Both the position numbers and the translations under genes were made by a program. A DNA stretch of 11,447 bases from DASZXJ01 sp035545895 (GTDB taxonomy: Bacteria > Planctomycetota > Phycisphaerae > Tepidisphaerales > Tepidisphaeraceae): contig DASZXJ010000210.1 in the NCBI GenBank assembly GCA_035545895.1, forward strand, positions 1 through 11,447, written 5' to 3'. The notes beneath the pieces are model-generated. The model was given only the letters and a program-made list of their open reading frames with translations. It was not told the origin of the DNA and ran no database searches. This document shows positions 1-6,379 of the stretch, piece after piece (within the stretch, counting starts at the first letter, position 1; each line of letters starts with the position of its first letter).

Positions 1-2
1 AT

Positions 3-146
3 GGACGGATTGAAGCGGACTTCAAAGACCCATCATACCCGCGAAGCCCCGCCCGCCGTGTCATCATTGATCCGCGTAAGGAACGAAAAAAGCGGCTCAA
101 CACCGCACGGGCACAGGGCATCGGGCGGACACTCGGAAGGGGTTGA
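3..146 (+). CDS. C-terminal end of an unrecognised protein (cut by window edge)
   Basis: Reading frame 3 is open from the window edge to a TGA at 144-146 and gives 47 residues. The tail is strongly basic (RKERKKRLNTARAQ) and contains DPSYPRSPARRVIIDP. I prefer this frame to frame 1, which happens to open with an ATG at base 1, because frame 3 has an ordinary amino-acid mix and its stop sits 2 nt before the ATG of the next small frame, as in an operon. The frame-1 product is rich in Ser, His and Arg, as shadow frames usually are. I do not recognise a family. The basic tail would suit a nucleic-acid-binding protein, but that is only a guess. Confidence 0.4.
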   Translation, partial: GRIEADFKDPSYPRSPARRVIIDPRKERKKRLNTARAQGIGRTLGRG

Positions 147-148
147 GG

Positions 149-364
149 ATGAAACGCAAACAAATCAATGGTGCGTATCTCGCCCCGATGCCCGTCGTGA
201 CAACTCGGAAGGTTCGCGGCCCTCTTGGTTTTGTTAGGCGAGCGAAGCGGTCAGACGGCGGAATTGACGTATGCTCAAACATGGGCAACGCCGATGAGAT
301 TGAGCGGTTACGATTGCACGCCGACAGGGAAGCACAGAAGCGAATTGACGTTTCGCGGTCTTGA
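149..364 (+). CDS. Small hypothetical protein, 71 aa
   Basis: The ATG at 149 follows the preceding stop by 2 nt and has a purine-rich ribosome site (GGAAGGGG at 135-142) at a usable distance. A TTG at 143 in the same frame is a worse choice because it overlaps the previous stop. The product starts MKRKQINGAYLAPMPVV, has a basic middle (RKVRGPLGFVRRAKRSD) and ends in a charged, probably helical segment (ADEIERLRLHADREAQKR). No signal peptide or membrane segment is visible and I recognise no domain. The case for a real gene rests on spacing and ribosome site only. It runs towards the - strand membrane-protein gene that ends at 411; the 46 bases between them show no clear hairpin. Confidence 0.35.
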   Translation: MKRKQINGAYLAPMPVVTTRKVRGPLGFVRRAKRSDGGIDVCSNMGNADEIERLRLHADREAQKRIDVSRS

Positions 365-410
365 CCGACGCACGGAGACGCACGATCCGATCTGACCGGA
401 AACTAAAATA

Positions 411-965
411 CTATGAATGTGATTGGTTGTCGATACCATGCTTTTCAACGTGGGCGGAAGTAAGCGGGAAACCATGTCTTCTGTCTGGTCTTGTCCAACG
501 GAAAATGATATCGCCACAAACAATAGGTAACGCAATCCAATTCACAAAAAGCCAGTATGGCCCTTCTGGATCATTGCCGTCCGTATGCATTAGGTCCAAC
601 TTCCATGCCAACGCTTGAGCGATTACGCTAATAAGGCCAAAAGCCGCCCCAACGCTCAACCCCGGCCTAAGTCGATCTTCGGTTGAAGGGTCTTGACCTG
701 ATTCAGTGCTTAGCGCAACTCGGACGAAAATCGTAAACGGGACAATCACAAAGCCTGAAAGAAGTGCAAGTGCTGCAAACAAAATGAATTCAATCAGGAA
801 TCCTTCAAGATCGCCACCTGGATACCCCGCATGGATGAAGAACGGATAAGAATAGACCCCGATGCCAAGGGCAACGATTGTGCCACAATAAAAGCAGGAT
901 GCATGTTTCCAAAGGTGAGGAATCACAGTTCGTTCATCCTGCTCCGCTAGCCGGGGATCACCCAT
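411..965 (-). CDS. Four-helix membrane protein, candidate immunity partner of the RHS tip
   Basis: This 184-aa protein has four hydrophobic segments at about residues 23-45, 56-85, 103-122 and 136-156. The short charged N-terminus and the basic tail (FRWTRPDRRHGF) would both face the cytoplasm. No enzymatic motif is visible and I do not recognise a family. Its ATG lies inside the end of the RHS tip gene (19-nt overlap, different frame) with no good ribosome site of its own, so it is probably translated by coupling to the tip. A GTG at residue 14 is a possible later start. Sampled lines (481, 541, 781) average about 46% GC, clearly below the transglutaminase gene upstream. In polymorphic toxin systems a small gene directly after the toxin tip usually encodes immunity; that role here is inferred from position and composition. 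Confidence 0.7.
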   Translation of the reverse strand: MGDPRLAEQDERTVIPHLWKHASCFYCGTIVALGIGVYSYPFFIHAGYPGGDLEGFLIEFILFAALALLSGFVIVPFTIFVRVALSTESGQDPSTEDRLRPGLSVGAAFGLISVIAQALAWKLDLMHTDGNDPEGPYWLFVNWIALPIVCGDIIFRWTRPDRRHGFPLTSAHVEKHGIDNQSHS

Positions 966-1522
966 CCGGGTGCATTACTCGGATCATCCACCCAAAAACC
1001 AGCAGCTAACAGCACGGCATGTGTAAAGGTGTTGCTATTCGGGCCAGCCGCTTTGTAATCGTATCTTTCATCAAGTTTGTTGGCTTCAATATCCATTGCT
1101 ACTAGCGCGTCATGTGCGTCTTGTCCATCGACGGGCAGTGGAGCAGAAGGCATTCTACCGAGGTCATCATCAATATCGGAGTCGGGAACGTAGACGAGCT
1201 TTCCAAATCCCAGAAACAGTCCTTTTGGCCCCGAATTCCTTTGAGGTTTTCCAGAAATTGTTCCAATGACTTGATCGGTGTCCACACGTTGAATTCTAAT
1301 GTATGAGTGTATCGTCCCGCCCGCACCCGCGCTATGCCATCCTATCGAGAGCTTTATTTCGCATTTGTACGAGAGCGCAGCAGTGTGCTTCTCTGTCTTT
1401 TGTCCATCAGGGTCTAGGCTCGCGACCGGATTGCTCTTTTCCATCTGATACAAGTTCATTCCATCGTCGTATCCGATTGGGTCCGTCTGAATCCATCGCC
1501 CAAGAGTTGGATCGTATGACAT
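947..1522 (-). CDS. Orphan RHS tip: end of RHS core plus variable C-terminal domain
   Basis: The 191-aa product opens directly in the RHS-repeat-associated core: SYDPTLGRWIQTDPIGYDDG, then MNLYQ and NPVASLDPDG (residues 2-40). In full RHS proteins this motif closes the large beta-cage, and a variable, often toxic domain follows. All preceding RHS repeats are missing, yet the gene has an ATG with a good ribosome site (GGAAGGAGA, 8 nt before the ATG). That site lies in the last codons of the transglutaminase gene, whose stop is 2 nt away. The variable part (41-191) contains TIHSYIRI with H72 and, near the end, GPNSNTFTHAVLLAAGF (N162, S163, N164), an arrangement like permuted papain-type domains with Ser in the Cys position. 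No signal peptide is present. The RHS assignment is firm; a toxin role is inference. Confidence 0.82.
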   Translation of the reverse strand: MSYDPTLGRWIQTDPIGYDDGMNLYQMEKSNPVASLDPDGQKTEKHTAALSYKCEIKLSIGWHSAGAGGTIHSYIRIQRVDTDQVIGTISGKPQRNSGPKGLFLGFGKLVYVPDSDIDDDLGRMPSAPLPVDGQDAHDALVAMDIEANKLDERYDYKAAGPNSNTFTHAVLLAAGFWVDDPSNAPGWVIPG

Positions 1523-1524
1523 GG

Positions 1525-3000
1525 TTAGATTCTCCTTCCGGGGTTATTGGTGAGTTTGAATTTCAGTTGTTCGGTCTTTCGCATTGCCTGACGACGCTCC
1601 GTGATGAGCGTCTTTAACTGCGTCTGGAATCTCGGTTGCCGTTCAATCGTCCGTGCCCGTCGAAACACGTCGGCATCACACGGATTGAACAGGTAAAGAT
1701 CGTGGAGCGTATCGCGGGCCTTGATCAATTCGCCCTCACGCTCGAATTGATCCACGAGCCGCCGAAGTTGATCGGCTTCCTTCTCCGGTGGGCAGGACAA
1801 CTTGATCCGCCGTGGCTGGCCGATGTTCTTGGGCAGAAGTAGCGATCCCCGCTTCCGCTCGACTCCATGCTTCCGCAAGAACCGCTGCAAGTCCCGTTGC
1901 TCATTGTTGCCGTGGAAGTTCTGCCGTGCGGAATCGACATAACACTGCCGGGCTTTATCCAACTCACCGTTAGCCTCTGCATGATGGGCGGCGATGGTTA
2001 AGAACAGCGACCGCTCCTCAATCCGTAGGAACTCGCCAAGATTGAAGAAGAATTCTTCATTGCGTTCAGGCGGCGGGATCGGACGATCCGGGTACTTCTG
2101 GCGGTAGCGATGCTTGATTGCAGTATCAGCGGCTTCATAAGCACTGTCGGGGAAGTGCGGATCATCCGGCGAAAATTGGAGCGCCCGAGCGGACCAGAGA
2201 AGCGTTTCAGCATATCGTGCGGCATCACGTAACGACCAAACACGAGTTTTGAGAAACAGCGCGAATTCCTCAGCGGGCGAAAGTGATCGGAAGTACATAT
2301 CGCTTCGCTGTTCCTTCGCTGTCGGCGGGAGATACATCTTGCGATAGTGGTCGTCATCCGGGGCGGCCATTCCAGCGGGGTTGCTCGCCTCGACATTGAA
2401 CGAGACGCCGCACCCATCATCCCACCGTGCGTAGACATGCCTGCGGTTGACCGCCAAACGCACCGGGTATCCAAGGCGGCGAGCGACCGCTGTAACAAGT
2501 ACCGGGATGGATGAGCAACTTCCCCAGCGCCGTTTTGGATCGTCCGACAGCAACCCGTGGATGAAGGCGTTGCGCGAATCGGTGAAGTGCGAGTAGCCGC
2601 TACGGTCCAAGTCGGCCTTCACCTTCGGATCGTACGCGGCTCCGAAGTGGAACTTGACGACGGTGACAAGCAGCGCCATCCGCCACATCGGTTCGGAATG
2701 GCCCCAATCAGGGTCGTTGGGGAAGCGGTGCATATTCCGTTCGGTGCTGGCTCTTATGGACGCGGCCAGTTCATCGAGCCGGGCGAGACAGCGCGGGATG
2801 CCGAGGGTTTCGCTACCGGGCAGCGTGGGGGCACACAACAGGTTCAACAACGCAATGTCTTGCTTCTCGAACTCGGATGGTTCGATTTCAAGTAGATCAT
2901 TCAGCAGAGTTGTGCAATTCGCGGTCGATTGTGGACTCACAGGCAGGGAGCGTCTGGGCACGGGACGATCTAAGACGGTTGTTGACTTCCTGTCGCTCAA
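1525..3000 (-). CDS. Transglutaminase-like (papain-fold) protein with helical C-terminal half
   Basis: This 491-aa protein has a transglutaminase-like core at about residues 105-215. The Cys lies in WGSCSSIPVLVTAVARRLG (C162), the His in NRRHVYARWDD (H188), and an acidic residue in FNVEAS (E204). These fit the Cys-His-acid triad of the superfamily. The C-terminal half (about 240-480) is alpha-helical with Ala/Tyr-rich stretches such as HHAEANGELDKARQCYVDSA and FEREGELIKARDTLHDL, which look like tetratricopeptide-type repeats. No signal peptide is visible, so it is probably cytoplasmic. Whether it acts as a protease, an amidase or a cross-linking enzyme cannot be told. TTG at 3000 is the start because GAGAGG lies 5 nt upstream and a promoter fits just before it; the next in-frame ATG (M90) would cut deep into the protein. 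It is first in an operon with the RHS tip. Confidence 0.75.
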   Translation of the reverse strand: MSDRKSTTVLDRPVPRRSLPVSPQSTANCTTLLNDLLEIEPSEFEKQDIALLNLLCAPTLPGSETLGIPRCLARLDELAASIRASTERNMHRFPNDPDWGHSEPMWRMALLVTVVKFHFGAAYDPKVKADLDRSGYSHFTDSRNAFIHGLLSDDPKRRWGSCSSIPVLVTAVARRLGYPVRLAVNRRHVYARWDDGCGVSFNVEASNPAGMAAPDDDHYRKMYLPPTAKEQRSDMYFRSLSPAEEFALFLKTRVWSLRDAARYAETLLWSARALQFSPDDPHFPDSAYEAADTAIKHRYRQKYPDRPIPPPERNEEFFFNLGEFLRIEERSLFLTIAAHHAEANGELDKARQCYVDSARQNFHGNNEQRDLQRFLRKHGVERKRGSLLLPKNIGQPRRIKLSCPPEKEADQLRRLVDQFEREGELIKARDTLHDLYLFNPCDADVFRRARTIERQPRFQTQLKTLITERRQAMRKTEQLKFKLTNNPGRRI

Positions 3001-3005
3001 CCGAA

Positions 3006-3011
3006 CCTCTC
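3006..3011 (-). promoter_or_regulatory. Ribosome binding site that supports a TTG start
   Basis: GAGAGG, read on the - strand, ends 5 nt before the TTG at 3000. It supports that non-ATG start for the transglutaminase-like gene, together with the promoter 20-25 bases further upstream. Confidence 0.5.
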
Positions 3012-3029
3012 AGTTAGAGGATAATGCGG

Positions 3030-3057
3030 AGTCTATTGTTTGCTTTCGTGGTGTCAA
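3030..3057 (-). promoter_or_regulatory. Sigma-70-type promoter of the transglutaminase/RHS-tip/membrane-protein operon
   Basis: On the - strand a perfect TTGACA (3057-3052) is followed after 16 nt by TAGACT (3035-3030), which matches TATAAT at four of six positions. Transcription would start near 3023 and leave a leader of about 22 nt that includes the ribosome site. The promoter lies just downstream of a terminator-like hairpin, so the three-gene unit looks transcriptionally self-contained. The match is by eye against the E. coli consensus, and promoter preferences of this organism are unknown. Confidence 0.45.
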
Positions 3058-3067
3058 GCACGAAATT

Positions 3068-3105
3068 GTTAAACAAGAGCCGCCCAGCAATAACAGGCTG
3101 GACGG
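3068..3105 (-). terminator. Intrinsic terminator-like hairpin
   Basis: Read on the - strand, CCGTCCAGC (3105-3097) pairs with GCTGGGCGG (3088-3080) around an 8-nt loop. All nine positions pair, one of them as a U-G wobble. The run CTCTTGTTT follows. In + strand RNA the wobble becomes a C-A mismatch, so the - strand is favoured. It lies after the gene debris ending at 3127 and before the promoter of the next operon. Confidence 0.45.
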
Positions 3106-3126
3106 TTTAATTCATAATAACAAGCA

Positions 3127-3374
3127 TCACGGCTCAACGTGCCGTTTGATCTTCTCACGGGCATGCTTTTCAATTTGCCGCACCATCGAACGTCCGCCGC
3201 TCACGTCGGCGGATCGGGCGGCGTAGTTCCTGGAACGCACGCAAGATCGAGTGTTTGATGACCTTGCCCGCATACATGCGGAACTTGAAACCCAGTTCGA
3301 GCCGGTACTTTTCAACGGCTTGCGGTGAATCTTTGGGATCAAAGCGTGGCTGCCTTTGATAGATTTCGAATCGA
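3127..3374 (-). pseudogene. Unrecognised, apparently frameshifted gene remnant
   Basis: Directly after the RsmE remnant, one - strand frame gives coding-like sequence (EIYQRQPRFDPKDSPQAVEK, then KVIKHSILRAFQELRR). It then turns into an Arg-only stretch (RRRERRTFDGAAN) and stops at 3170. The neighbouring frame is poor at first but becomes coding-like just there (SGGRSMVRQIEKHAREKIKR) and stops at 3127. This switch suggests one gene broken by a frameshift near 3190-3230. No start codon or ribosome site is convincing at its 5' end, so the front is probably missing too. I do not recognise the family. Confidence 0.4.
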
Positions 3375-3630
3375 TCAGCCGATGAAGTCGCCCCAGCGCA
3401 TTTGGATGGCAATCAGTCCAACGATGACCGCGGTTTCAGCGCGGAGAATCCGCCCGCCAAGCATCCATGAATGCGCCCGGTCTGCCAGACTGGATCGCTC
3501 GGCATTGGAAAAACCGCCTTCCGGCCCGACAAGTAGAACGATCCGCCGTAAGGCAAGTCGCGTTTCAGGCCGCAAACGATTCATGCCTTCATGAGTAAAT
3601 ATGAGGGCGGACTTGCTTGTGCAATCGATT
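3375..3630 (-). pseudogene. rsmE: C-terminal remnant of 16S rRNA (uracil-1498-N3)-methyltransferase RsmE
   Basis: About 80 residues match the end of RsmE, a SPOUT-fold methyltransferase that modifies U1498 of 16S rRNA with S-adenosylmethionine. Visible are IVLLVGPEGGFSNAE (the SPOUT cofactor-knot motif) and LGGRILRAETAVIVGLIAIQ (the second knot motif), ending RWGDFIG with TGA at 3377-3375. ALIF just before position 3584 also fits the family. A full RsmE has roughly 240 residues. Here the N-terminal two thirds are absent: beyond about 3630 the frame shows no RsmE-like sequence and runs into the promoter area and start of the divergent fucosidase gene. The methylation domain looks intact but lacks the RNA-binding PUA-like half, so a working enzyme is unlikely. 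The left limit is exact; the right limit is approximate. Confidence 0.75.
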
Positions 3631-3676
3631 TTTGTAGTGAACGGTTTGGGACTGGCGAGCCAAAGGAGAAATCCAC

Positions 3677-5497
3677 ATGAATACTCCGTTAAGCCGACGC
3701 GATCTGTTGAAAGCATCAACCCTTGTTGCGGGCGCGGGCTTGACTGCGCCGTTATGGCAGTCGCCATTATTCGGCGCTGATGCCGCGCCGGCACCCGCAA
3801 CGCTGCCCAAGCTGCCCCCAATTCCCCCGCTGCCTGCGATTCCTTCAATTCCATCACCCCGCCCGGCGCTTGGCTCGGTGCCTTTGGGTGACCAAGCCAA
3901 CTATGCCGAAGCGAAAATGGATTTCCCCATCGAAAAAGGCGCGTTCGAACCGACTTGGGAATCCATTGCCCGGAATTATCCGGCCAAGGACATTGCATGG
4001 CTACGCGAGGCGAAGTTCGGCTTTTGGGTGCATTTTGGACCGCAGTCGGCCGGTCAAAGCGGCGACTGGTATGCCCGCAAACTTTACCAAGAGGGAACGC
4101 CCGCTTACCAAAATCATATTCGGGATTACGGCCATCCATCGGAAACCGGCTACATGGATGTGCTCCACCAATGGAATCCTTCTGCCTTGGATCCGGAAGC
4201 GCTCACGAAGGTCTATCACGATGCCGGCGCCCGTTTCCTGATTATTCAGGGTGTGCATCATGATCAGTTCGACAACTGGGATTCGACATACCAGCCGTGG
4301 AATTCCGTCAACCTGGGTCCCAAGCGCGATATTGTGGGCGCGTGGCAGAAGGCGGTCCGGGGGCAAGGCATGCACTTTGGCGTGACGTTTCATCACGACT
4401 ACAGCTGGTTCTGGTATCAGTCGGCCTTTGCGGAAGACCGAACCAACGACAAGGGAAAGCTCGGCGTTCCGTACGATGCTGCTCGCCTGACGCTGGCGGA
4501 TGGCGTGGGTAAGTGGTGGGAAGGGTTCGATCCGCGTTTGCTTTACACGGTCAACTTGCGTGAGTACGCCCAGATGTATAACGCATATGATCGCACCGGC
4601 TCGGGTCCGCCCAGCGGTATATGGACGAATCATCAGGAATATGGGCATTGGTACGCCACCTGGTGGGCGCTGCGTATCATGGACGTGATCAACAAATACG
4701 ATCCCGATTTTATTTACACGGACGGCAATTCCACCCGGCCATTTTCGGGCGATCACACCGGCATGGGATACAAGTGCGACGCCATGTCGCGCGTGCTGGC
4801 GCATTATTTCAACCGCGCCACCGCGCGGCGCGGTGCGCCCGACACGTTTGCCATCGTCAAACACCATCAACCGGTCAACGGCATCGTCAATACTTCTGAA
4901 AACCGATATCCGGCCGATATCAAGACGGATCAGCCCTGGATCGGCGAAACGGCGGTGGGCGACTGGTTTTATGGTCCGAACTTCACCTATGACTCGGGCA
5001 TGGTAATTCGGCATGTTCTGGAATGTGTCTCTCGCGATGGCGCAGTAGCCATTTGCGTTGCCATCAGACCGGATGGTTCGCTCGATGAGGGCAGCAAGAA
5101 GATGCTCGCGGAAATCGGCCAATGGATGAGAATCAATGGCGAAGGAATTTATGGAAGCAAGGCTTGGACGAAGCTGGGCGAAGGGAGCAACCGGCTCCCC
5201 GCCGGCGCGTTGTCTGCCCGACACGCTAATTATGCGTTCACCAATGAAGATTTCCGCTTCACGGCCGGCAAGGACGGCAGTCTTTATGCCTATTGCATGA
5301 CCGTGCCCAAAACCGGGGACAAACTTAAAATCACGTCGCTGGGCACAACGGCTGCGGCGCTTCCCGCGCCGATTAAAACAGTCTCGCTGCTGGGCAGCGA
5401 ATCAAAGCTCGCCTGGACTCAGGAAGCCGATGGGCTTGCGATCACTTGCCCGGACACGATGTCGTTCAAGAGCGCGATTTGCTTTAAGGTGACGTAG
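3677..5497 (+). CDS. GH29 alpha-L-fucosidase, Tat-exported
   Basis: This 606-aa enzyme should release terminal alpha-L-fucose from glycans outside the cytoplasm, with retention of configuration. A twin-arginine signal (SRRDLLK, residues 6-12, then a hydrophobic stretch ending near GADA at 33-36) is followed by a Pro/Ala-rich linker (about 37-70). GH29 motifs come in order: FGFWVHFGP (114-122), GVHHDQFDNWDS (192-203), GPKRDIVG (214-221), GMHFGVTFHHDYSWF (231-245), and YDPDFIYTDGN with D349 as probable nucleophile. IGQWMRINGEGIYGS then closes the catalytic domain before a C-terminal beta domain. Length suits the family. AAGGAG lies 8 nt before the ATG. No sulfatase, transporter or other glycoside hydrolase is adjacent, so it stands alone. 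It ends 16 nt from the ku stop, in convergent orientation. Exact substrate (fucan, host glycan or other) cannot be read from the sequence. Confidence 0.92.
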   Translation: MNTPLSRRDLLKASTLVAGAGLTAPLWQSPLFGADAAPAPATLPKLPPIPPLPAIPSIPSPRPALGSVPLGDQANYAEAKMDFPIEKGAFEPTWESIARNYPAKDIAWLREAKFGFWVHFGPQSAGQSGDWYARKLYQEGTPAYQNHIRDYGHPSETGYMDVLHQWNPSALDPEALTKVYHDAGARFLIIQGVHHDQFDNWDSTYQPWNSVNLGPKRDIVGAWQKAVRGQGMHFGVTFHHDYSWFWYQSAFAEDRTNDKGKLGVPYDAARLTLADGVGKWWEGFDPRLLYTVNLREYAQMYNAYDRTGSGPPSGIWTNHQEYGHWYATWWALRIMDVINKYDPDFIYTDGNSTRPFSGDHTGMGYKCDAMSRVLAHYFNRATARRGAPDTFAIVKHHQPVNGIVNTSENRYPADIKTDQPWIGETAVGDWFYGPNFTYDSGMVIRHVLECVSRDGAVAICVAIRPDGSLDEGSKKMLAEIGQWMRINGEGIYGSKAWTKLGEGSNRLPAGALSARHANYAFTNEDFRFTAGKDGSLYAYCMTVPKTGDKLKITSLGTTAAALPAPIKTVSLLGSESKLAWTQEADGLAITCPDTMSFKSAICFKVT

Positions 5498-5513
5498 CAA
5501 CAACTTCATCGGC

Positions 5514-6368
5514 TCATGCTGCATCACGGTGCCGGCGTCGCCTCATCATCCCATTGCCGCGCGGATGGCGCGCCGATCCGTTCCCATTTTGGGAACTCAG
5601 CGACCGTTTCAGTGCATCCATCAGATTGATCGTCGGAGGCGGAACGTCCGAATCGTGGTCATCCGACACAGCGACCGTCTTCTTTCCCGTTCGTTTGCGC
5701 TCGATCAGTTGTTCCAGGCTTTCGCGGTAGTCATCTTTCATTTCCGACAAATCGAGCGGATGGGTCATCGCTTCGATCAACTGATTCGCGACAGCGAGTT
5801 CCTTGGGGTTGGGTTTGGATCGCTCGGCGCTGGCGGGAAGACTGTCTTCCAGCGAAAGCACCTCGTCCGCGTAATGCATCGTATGCAGGACGATGCCCTG
5901 TCCCATCACGCGCAAGGCGGCCAGTTGCTGGCGTTCGCGCATGACGAACCGCGCCACGCCAATGCGGCCGCTGTTTTTCATCGCTTCATAGAGCAGCCTG
6001 TACGATTTTCCGCTTCCATCGGCGGGCGTGATGAAATAAACCGCGTCAAAATAGATCGGATCGATCTCTTTCAACTCCACAAACTGCTCGATCTCGATTG
6101 ATTTGCCCTTTTCGGGCTTCAGTTTGTCGATCTCCGATTCATCGACGATGACATATCGATCCTTGCCCACCTCGATCCCTCGGGTGGTGTCCTTGAAATC
6201 AAATTCCTTGCCAGTGTCCGGGCAATAAAGTTTTCGTCGCAATCGGCAGGTGCCGTCCTTGGAGAGCATGTGAAAGCTGACGGTTTTTTCGCGAACGGCG
6301 GTTTCAAGTTGAATGGGAATGCTCACCAGCCCGAAGCTGATCGTGCCTTTCCAGATGGGGCGTGCCAT
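5514..6368 (-). CDS. ku: Ku protein, DNA-end-binding factor of non-homologous end joining
   Basis: This 284-aa protein forms the homodimeric ring that binds double-strand DNA ends and recruits LigD. The start MARPIWKGTISFGLVSIPI is the classic bacterial Ku opening. The core continues with LYCPDTGKEF, IDPIYFDAVYFITP and YRLLYEAM, and ends in the conserved helix NLMDALKRSL. A short Gly/Asn stretch and an Arg-rich tail (MMRRRRHRDAA) follow; such basic tails are known to add DNA contacts in some bacterial Ku proteins. I chose ATG at 6368: GAGGACGG lies just upstream, and the in-frame TTG at 6383 overlaps the ligD stop and would put five extra residues before the conserved start. The gene follows ligD by 11 nt, so both are probably on one mRNA. 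It ends convergently with the fucosidase gene. Confidence 0.95.
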   Translation of the reverse strand: MARPIWKGTISFGLVSIPIQLETAVREKTVSFHMLSKDGTCRLRRKLYCPDTGKEFDFKDTTRGIEVGKDRYVIVDESEIDKLKPEKGKSIEIEQFVELKEIDPIYFDAVYFITPADGSGKSYRLLYEAMKNSGRIGVARFVMRERQQLAALRVMGQGIVLHTMHYADEVLSLEDSLPASAERSKPNPKELAVANQLIEAMTHPLDLSEMKDDYRESLEQLIERKRTGKKTVAVSDDHDSDVPPPTINLMDALKRSLSSQNGNGSARHPRGNGMMRRRRHRDAA

Positions 6369-6379
6369 GATGTCCGTCC

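Noticed and set aside
1..237. Frame-1 open frame beginning with ATG at base 1
   Set aside because: Its composition is shadow-like, and frame 3 gives a more natural sequence whose stop fits the next small gene.
3600..3676. Promoter for the fucosidase gene
   Set aside because: Several TTG-containing -35 candidates were tried, but none has an acceptable -10 box at 15-19 nt.
3631..4139. Extension of the rsmE remnant frame into the fucosidase gene
   Set aside because: The frame stays open by chance, but the residues are not RsmE-like and the + strand is clearly coding from 3677.
4001..5224. A 407-codon open frame on the - strand
   Set aside because: It lies fully inside the fucosidase gene, which has clear GH29 motifs throughout. 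The antisense product shows no family motif and is a shadow.
3376..5516. A 12-base sequence (ACTTCATCGGCT) in inverted orientation on both sides of the fucosidase gene, suggesting insertion ends
   Set aside because: In 11 kb several 12-base matches in either orientation are expected by chance, and there are no target duplications or longer inverted ends.
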